This document shows positions 57,737-64,000 of a stretch of 64,000 nt of DNA, piece by piece. The notes below the pieces were generated by a model that worked only from the letters and a program-made list of their open reading frames with translations, made no database searches and was not told the DNA's origin. Source of the DNA: Picocystis sp. L7 (Eukaryota; Chlorophyta; Picocystophyceae; Picocystales; Picocystaceae); the NCBI GenBank assembly GCA_020975725.1, contig QXJR01000004.1, positions 124,001 through 188,000 of the forward strand, given 5' to 3'. The position numbers and the translations under genes were made by a program. Numbering within the stretch: the first letter of the stretch is position 1; the number at the start of each line of letters is the position of its first letter.

Positions 57737-59956
57737 TCAATAGGCTGCAAGGTCGTCTTCCCCGAATAAGACGTCATAGTCTTCTGTGACTGTAAATACA
57801 TTCAGACCCTTGTACTCATCCAGGCAAGCCTTAAGTTGTTCTTGCGAATATCCTTTTGGGGTTATGAGCTCCACACACTTCGTATAATCTACTTGAAGTG
57901 TGTTCGTTCTAACAGCGTAGTCCCTAATTGCACTGTAGATGGCTGTTATTGGATCCACACGGGCGGTGGTACTTCGGTCATCATTGTACAGGCTGATCTT
58001 GGACATCTTCATCAGACGCAGCGCTTCGTCGATGTCGCTCTGTGCCACTTCTTCGCTGAAACGCAGGCGAGCGAGAGCCTGGCCCAATCTGAGAATGCTT
58101 AATAGAGTTCTTGCAGTTGTGTAGGAGTGGGGTGCTTCAGAAGATGCTTCTTCATTCCTTATCTCTGCATATGCAGCAGAAATATAGTCTGTCAAAGCTT
58201 TGGGCACACTTGGGTTAAATTGCCTGGACATGGCAATATATGCTCTCAGGGTTGGCGCATCCAAAGGGTCAAAGTCCAGTTCTGGGGCTCTACTTGTACG
58301 ATGGACGTGAAGTACATGCTGAGCCAGGGCTGTATCACCTTCCATGTCGGACTTGTCGAGAATGAGCCACATAAGGTCGAACCTCGAAAGTAGAGCTGCA
58401 GGCAAAGCAATGTTTTCTGCAGGAGAACGCCTCGTATCATACCGTCCCCAGCGAGGATTGGCAGCAGCCAGAACTGTCGTTCTTGCATTTAAAGTTGTTG
58501 TGATCCCCGCCTTGGCAATGGACACTGTCTGCTGTTCCATGACCTCATGGATGGCTGTTCGATCTCCCTCCTCCATTTTGTCGAACTCATCAATGCAGCA
58601 AATTCCCATGTCAGCAAGAACAAGTGCACCCCCTTCCAGTATCATTTCGCCACTCATTTGGTCTTTGGTGACAGCGGCAGTCAGACCAACACCACTGCTA
58701 CCGCGCCCAGTGGTGTACACAGCACGTGGAGCAACAGTAGTTACATGTTTTAACAACTGAGACTTTGCAACTCCAGGGTCACCCATGAGGCAAATATGAA
58801 TATCACCACGTAACTTCATTCCATCGGGTAGTTGTCTGGTGACACCTCCAACCAGAAGGAGGAGGAGGGCCTTCTTGATGTCTTCATGTCCATAAATTTC
58901 TGGCGCAATCGACCGTGCAAGCCTCCCATAGGCATCGTTCTGCATGACAAACTCTTCGACACGCTTACGGGTGTCTGTTGTGATCACTTGCTCAGTGTAA
59001 CTCTTTTTAACTTGCTCCACAGAGGTTGCTTCAAGAAAAGTGTCAGCAGTCAGTCCTGCTCTCATAGCTTTGAAGCCTGTGTATGGCACCGGCAGGAATA
59101 TCCCACTAACTACAACAACGTCGCCAGGCCCACAAGTTCGAGTGAGTTCACCACGCAAATGCACAGTGAGGGATCGTGGAATGTGCCCCATGGGTACAGT
59201 GTCAGACATCTCCTGGATTTTCAGTTCTTGAAACTTCACGAACTTGCTTCCACGTGTTTGAGAAAACAGGCTTCCCCTTGTATTGTTGGTTTTGCACTCT
59301 TGTGTCGGACACTGGGTTACTGGCATGTATGTGTTGCCCGTGACTTGTTGGTAGATCTCAAAACCACATGAGTCACATGTGTAAGTTGCCACAGAGATCA
59401 GAGGCTTTACATCAGTGATGCGGGTGACAATACCCTTGATAGAAACCAGTTTGCCAACGTTTGCAGCACCAACTTCACGCAGCGGCATGGGTTTTTCCAG
59501 TGAACTCGGGACAATCAACACTTCATACCGACGAGTGAGCTCCTTGGGTAATTGATTCGGGCTGTTCGCAGATCCGGGGTTTCCATCGTCCTGATTGTCT
59601 TCAATGGTATCAGTTCTTTGCCTGGTAAGCACATCGAATACATCGTCAACTGCACGCGTCTCTGTTGGCGGAGGAAGCGCCAGGTCTACAGCTTGCGAAA
59701 AAAGTGTAACATAGCGGCGCGTGTTTCCCTTGATTCTGTCCACGAAGTCCGAGTTCTCTTTACCAAAATACTCCTCCAAATCGTCCAGCGCAACCACGAC
59801 TTTCCTTCCCGCGCGATTCGAAATGTCTTGCAGGACCTTGGCATATTTTTTCTCAAGTCTCCCTCGAGCGCCTTCTGCACGGACAGCGTACTGTTCCAGG
59901 AACTCCTTGCAGAGAGCTGTGTCATCCGCGTAGCTAGCACGGACTGATGCGCTCAT
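57737..59956 (-). CDS. MCM7: DNA replication licensing factor MCM7
   Basis: Subunit of the MCM2-7 replicative helicase that unwinds DNA at forks in the nucleus (family knowledge). The 739-residue frame has the N-terminal MCM fold, a C4 zinc finger (Cys 194, 197, 216, 221), a beta-hairpin OB part with [16 protein letters not shown], the Walker A GDPGVAKS (392-399), Walker [10 protein letters not shown] (453-461), and the arginine finger SRFDL. It matches plant MCM7 (PROLIFERA, 716 residues) throughout, including SVAQSDVDEALRLMQMSKISLY-like [20 protein letters not shown], and not MCM5 or the others. No introns. ATG 59956 is the first, with [12 protein letters not shown] at the start. It converges with the gene at 56970. 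Confidence 0.96.
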   Translation of the reverse strand: MSASVRASYADDTALCKEFLEQYAVRAEGARGRLEKKYAKVLQDISNRAGRKVVVALDDLEEYFGKENSDFVDRIKGNTRRYVTLFSQAVDLALPPPTETRAVDDVFDVLTRQRTDTIEDNQDDGNPGSANSPNQLPKELTRRYEVLIVPSSLEKPMPLREVGAANVGKLVSIKGIVTRITDVKPLISVATYTCDSCGFEIYQQVTGNTYMPVTQCPTQECKTNNTRGSLFSQTRGSKFVKFQELKIQEMSDTVPMGHIPRSLTVHLRGELTRTCGPGDVVVVSGIFLPVPYTGFKAMRAGLTADTFLEATSVEQVKKSYTEQVITTDTRKRVEEFVMQNDAYGRLARSIAPEIYGHEDIKKALLLLLVGGVTRQLPDGMKLRGDIHICLMGDPGVAKSQLLKHVTTVAPRAVYTTGRGSSGVGLTAAVTKDQMSGEMILEGGALVLADMGICCIDEFDKMEEGDRTAIHEVMEQQTVSIAKAGITTTLNARTTVLAAANPRWGRYDTRRSPAENIALPAALLSRFDLMWLILDKSDMEGDTALAQHVLHVHRTSRAPELDFDPLDAPTLRAYIAMSRQFNPSVPKALTDYISAAYAEIRNEEASSEAPHSYTTARTLLSILRLGQALARLRFSEEVAQSDIDEALRLMKMSKISLYNDDRSTTARVDPITAIYSAIRDYAVRTNTLQVDYTKCVELITPKGYSQEQLKACLDEYKGLNVFTVTEDYDVLFGEDDLAAY

Positions 59957-62069
59957 TGTCCTTCTCCCGCAGTCTCGTTCCCACAGTGGCTGCTTTGTCT
60001 TGTAGATGCTTTGCTCCTACGGGAACGAAAGCGTCGCGCACTCGCGGAAGAAATCTCACAGTGCGGTCAGATGGTTCCACAAGAGGGGGACGAAGAATTT
60101 CCCGCGTAATCTACTCGGAGCCTTTCTAGGTGGGAAATGCAGTTGGCGAAGAGGAGTAGTGGGGATGCAGTCAACAAACTTATGAAATAGTGCTGTCCTC
60201 TTCGGGTACGGTTTACAAAGTTTTCGCGGGAAGGGGTAGGGCCCGTGTCGATTTCGCGCGCTTTTGGCCTTTGTGGTCAAAGATCCCTTGGGCCGAATTA
60301 GTAGATGTCATGCGAATAATGGGACATTCACATGTATCGACCATGGAATCAGTAGACATGGATTCAACGGAGAGAAGGTAGATTGCCCGAGATGTATACT
60401 CGTTGGTTCCTAGATTTCGGAACATGCCTCTTCTCTTGTTAGGAGATTCATCCACCCCACATTGATGAATTTGTCATCCGCAAAGGCGACTTTACATGTA
60501 GGTTTGCAACTCCAAACATAATGCCAAAGTCGAAAGGGTACTAACGCCCGTAGCGAACAATTCATCGGCGTCCGTTCGAAAGGCGTGGTCTCGCATCCAA
60601 CGAGGGCTCTGCCTCTTCATTTCCCACAAACTAGTTGAACGGCCACGCATCGGATGAGTTGGGCGAAGAGCGAAGCAAAGCAAATTCGAACCCACCAAAT
60701 CATCACGATATGATCGAACTTTTTTTACAAAATAGACGCTTTATCGATCGAGAAACTGCCTTTCTTATCTAAATAAAAAACCTCGTTAGTACATAATGAA
60801 TCGACGCAAGCAGATATCCTCCCTAAGGAGGAAACTCTTGGTACAAACGGAGTGTATGACAATGACCAAGGATTATCGCATGCGGTTGTATGACCCGACC
60901 ATATCCTTCATCACGATGAATAGCCGGTTTCATAAGGCACGGTGTCGTGTTGTGCGCTTTTGATCCGATTGGAATTTGACGAGGGTACTGTACTATCACA
61001 CGACAAAGCAAAGTTACACGATTCGATGCATGCTATAGTAGTGAATAAATTGCCTACGAGTGTGACGGCTCGGGAGGTTAAGCCTTAGACTCCTCGTGAC
61101 TTCGATCCTTCACCGAGAGATCCCGTTAAGGATCAAGTAAACCAAGCTTTCCAACGAATCCCCTATACATGGGGGATCCAAGACTACTTCCTAAAATGCA
61201 TCGGGGGGGCGGGCTCAAGAGGTTTTCTCGTGGGCCCCGCACGCCCTCTCGTTTGGGATCAATCTTGATAGATCTCCTCCTCCTTCCCCAAATCCGCCAA
61301 GGGTGGACCTAGGCAAGGATCACATCGTCCATTGTACACGGGCACAGGAATAAGCGTGGCCATGAAAGAATCTATCTACAAATAGCGAATGAGTACGGAT
61401 GAAACTTAAAGACTAGAACATCGGAATTCCGTACAAGCAACCGGCTTTGGTGCGCGTTGAACAGCCTCTTGTCCAACGATTGTTTTCTAAGTAGATATCC
61501 ACAGAGCTATTCATAACCACATCCCGTGTACTCCAACGGTATGCATTTGACGAGCGTGTGTTAAAGCATATTGTTTTGATAAGCCATTTATGACACTGAA
61601 TCCCAAGATTTGGGTATGCGCGAAGGTTCCCGCGGTATTTGATCAAAGGTCCCTCCAAGAATTGAAATTGGGTGTTAACACAACGCGCTAACCACCCTTG
61701 GAGAGTGTCACCTTTTGTAAGAAATATCGCAAATTGGGTACCATGATCAACATGCACAAACGGTTCAAGGCACAAAATACCGTATCTTCATTCGTTGCCA
61801 TCTAGTACTTGACCGGTCTCGAAAGGCGCTACACCAGGGATTGACTTCTTGTAGTCTTGAGGATTGGATATACGCTTCTAATGTCAACAATATCGAAACT
61901 CCGATCTCTTGGTTGGAATACAAACAACGTCCAAGGCGTTGGTGTACCATTTCAAAATTGGACCCTCCCATGGAATATTGCACCATTCTTCTCGCCATGC
62001 GTTTTGATCTAGTTTCGGATATTCAAAGTCAAAAGAAGATCACCGGGGAGCATGTCTCGTCCAGTAAGA
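59957..62069. other. Upstream of MCM7 and gene-poor island
   Basis: The first few hundred bases are the MCM7 promoter. The rest is stop-dense, with no protein or RNA gene recognised. Confidence 0.4.
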
Positions 62070-63120
62070 ATTGGCTCGCGGATATGACGCCCATGTTGAA
62101 GTTGATCAAGTACTAGGTCGACATCTATTAGACAAGGGCGGGTTTCACCTTTATGTCAATCTTTCGAATCCGAAACCAAGCCATGACCTTCAATACCCAC
62201 GTTTTGGCCAACATCTTTCGAAAGCTGAAGTGGACGAACGTCGATTGAGAAGCATTTGCAAAGATGAGCAAGGAGCATCGATCGCTTGCGCTCGAGGCGG
62301 AGAGGGTATGGGGAAAGGTAGTGACGTTTACGAGGACAGTGGAAACGGACAGAATATCAAATTGCATCCATTCCGGACAAGTCAAGTACTTTTCCAAGCC
62401 ACTTGGATGGTCGCTCGCTTGTTTGGGTCCAAACAAAGTGGTCGTGGGAGTTGGCCCCATTCGAACGAACACCTTGTATCGCACTTAAACAAATGGATGT
62501 GAATATTGATCAATACTTCGTTAGAGACAAAGATACTAGGTCGCAACGGGAAAATCTTGCGCCGTTTGAAAGGCCGCAACATGGCAAAGTAGAGAAGATG
62601 TTAGTTTTGCCTTGCAAAAGCTACCCAACACCTCGTCCACAGAGACGAACCTCGCGGCCTTTCTCCTTTATGTGTGGGGGTGGAAGCTATGTCCGCATGC
62701 CTTTGATCGATGTACACAAAGACAAATGGACCTTCCCATCGTTTCGTTTGTACGTAAGATAGAAACGACTGTGGCCAACTTTTTCAAAGACATGCAAAAG
62801 AAGATCGGAAAGGGCAAGACGTTGAATGTGTCGTAAGGATATGCAAAGTTGCCATGCAGACGGAAAGGCGTAGTTGCCGTACCAACGAGTCAAGCCTTTC
62901 TAAAATGCTCATTCTATTTTGATACGCATAGCACGGACAAGTTTAGAACGACGGCCATCTGCCACCAAAACGCTTGCACTCATGGAGAAGGTTGGGTGAC
63001 GAGACACAAGGATAGTCCGGGGCCTGGTATGATGCAACCACACAAGCTGAACAACATGCAAGTTTGCCAAGTGAGTCCGCAAAACCACGATCAACATCTT
63101 CAATCACTCGCATCGGAAGT
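62070..63120 (+). repeat. Dispersed repeat of unknown family, copy 2
   Basis: Same family as 5860-7300 and same orientation, identity by eye about 60-70%. Short frames (62403-62762, 62264-62488) give translations with no recognised motif. Confidence 0.55.
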
Positions 63121-64000
63121 GACCTCAGATTTTGTGTCGCTCTGACGGGGAAATGGCGTGAAAACAAATCGGAAGTTGGATTTTCAAATGAATCGAATGT
63201 CATGGGATTGAGAATGAAAGCGAGGAGGGCTTCCGCGATACACATTCCACAATGTAATCAAGTATTCCTGATGGCACATAGGTTTGAAGAATTACACATT
63301 AGTTCCCTCGTCATTCCATACACAATCGGTCAAGAGAATGGTGTCCCATTATTCCCTTCGCCGAGTGTAGTAAAATTAGTGCTAAAGCAAAGAACGAGCG
63401 TGGTGACCCCAGATCTGTCACCATTGTATTTTGCCACTCAGTAGTGACATTCTGCATAGCTTTGTGATTGAAAGCCATCTGTCGTTCTGATGATGTTTTG
63501 TGTAATTCAGGAAGTCATGGTCAAGCATCCCCCCCAACAAGCGAACAATTATGTGGAGGCGCACCGCAAAAGTTTAGCCACTTATTCTGGGCGACTTCTC
63601 AAGCAAGGCTCCACAGTCAATCTGCTTGACACCAGAATCAAACATTGAGAGTCGCCTAGACGTTGCCAGAAAAGGTGCATCCAACTCTTGCTGTGCAAAG
63701 CATGAGTCCCACAGGTGTGACATCATATTCAATTCGTTTCCTTAGACCACACTATGCTTGACTTTTTCACTGTTTTAGCAAAACATGTGCTTCATTAGGA
63801 CAGGGAGGAAGTTTGAAGGTGCTGATTCTCAAGCAAGCAGCATCAGGCTTGGCATGTGACTTCTTCGGTATCGTGGAGGAGAGGGATCGATGGCAGTCCA
63901 ACCGCAGAAAATCCTGCTGGCAAACAACAACAACAGGTTCATTTCAGCAAGCATATACAATATTGGTTCCCTACTGGACTGTGCACGCATTGCATAGGGA
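63121..64000. other. No gene seen at the window edge
   Basis: The last 500 bases could be UTR or intron of a gene beyond the window; I see no protein match in either strand. Confidence 0.35.

Noticed and set aside
57737-59956. First read as MCM5
   Set aside because: Closer inspection of the N terminus, zinc finger spacing and C-terminal block matches plant MCM7.

Overview
The window looks like nuclear DNA of a green-lineage alga, most likely a streptophyte (charophyte-grade) alga. Reasons: a plastid-type chaperonin-60 alpha, a group I WRKY factor with two WRKY domains, a cyanobacterial-type DUF3172 protein with a transit-like N terminus, plant-like MCM7, GID9/MAEA and serine:glyoxylate aminotransferase genes, and a Ty3/gypsy retroelement carrying a cytosine methyltransferase, an arrangement reported from charophytes and dinoflagellates. 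Host genes have few, short introns (about 70-160 nt where I can place them, GT...AG). The species cannot be fixed from the sequence alone.

Layout. 1-3.4 kb: no gene, one old antisense LTR fossil. 3.4-4.8 kb: serine:glyoxylate aminotransferase. 4.8-7.6 kb: gene-poor, holding a diverged dispersed repeat. 7.6-9.5 kb: CPN60 alpha. 9.9-10.6 kb: a 742-bp repeat with a near-identical twin at 32.6 kb. 11.8-19.6 kb: a young Ty3/gypsy element with a C5-methyltransferase domain between RNase H and integrase. 21.2-25.4 kb: a choline-transporter-like gene and the WRKY gene. 27.3-29.4 kb and 41.0-41.5 kb: two degenerate Fanzor (eukaryotic TnpB-like) copies in opposite orientations that share a conserved 3' noncoding segment. 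30.0-32.5 kb: NUP62 and a lysine-rich H1-like gene. 37.0-40.4 kb: CTF8, dihydropyrimidinase, MEMO1. 43.1-50.2 kb: short-chain dehydrogenase, patatin-like lipase, S-formylglutathione hydrolase, DUF3172 protein, MAEA/GID9. 50.95-54.49 kb: an apparently intact MULE transposon with 697-bp inverted terminal repeats, inserted in a G tract 85 bp upstream of the SAM50 start codon. 54.6-60.0 kb: SAM50, a probable plastid protein of unknown function, MCM7. 60-64 kb: gene-poor, with a second copy of the dispersed repeat.

The host genes are housekeeping functions (photorespiration, organelle protein folding and import, DNA replication and cohesion, nuclear pore, pyrimidine breakdown, formaldehyde detoxification, GID/CTLH ubiquitin ligase), not one pathway. 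They form tight clusters, often convergent pairs 55-150 bp apart, separated by 1-4 kb islands without genes in which most mobile-element material lies. The most interesting content is mobile: the methyltransferase-bearing retroelement, the Fanzor pair with a conserved 3' hairpin, and the very young MULE beside SAM50.
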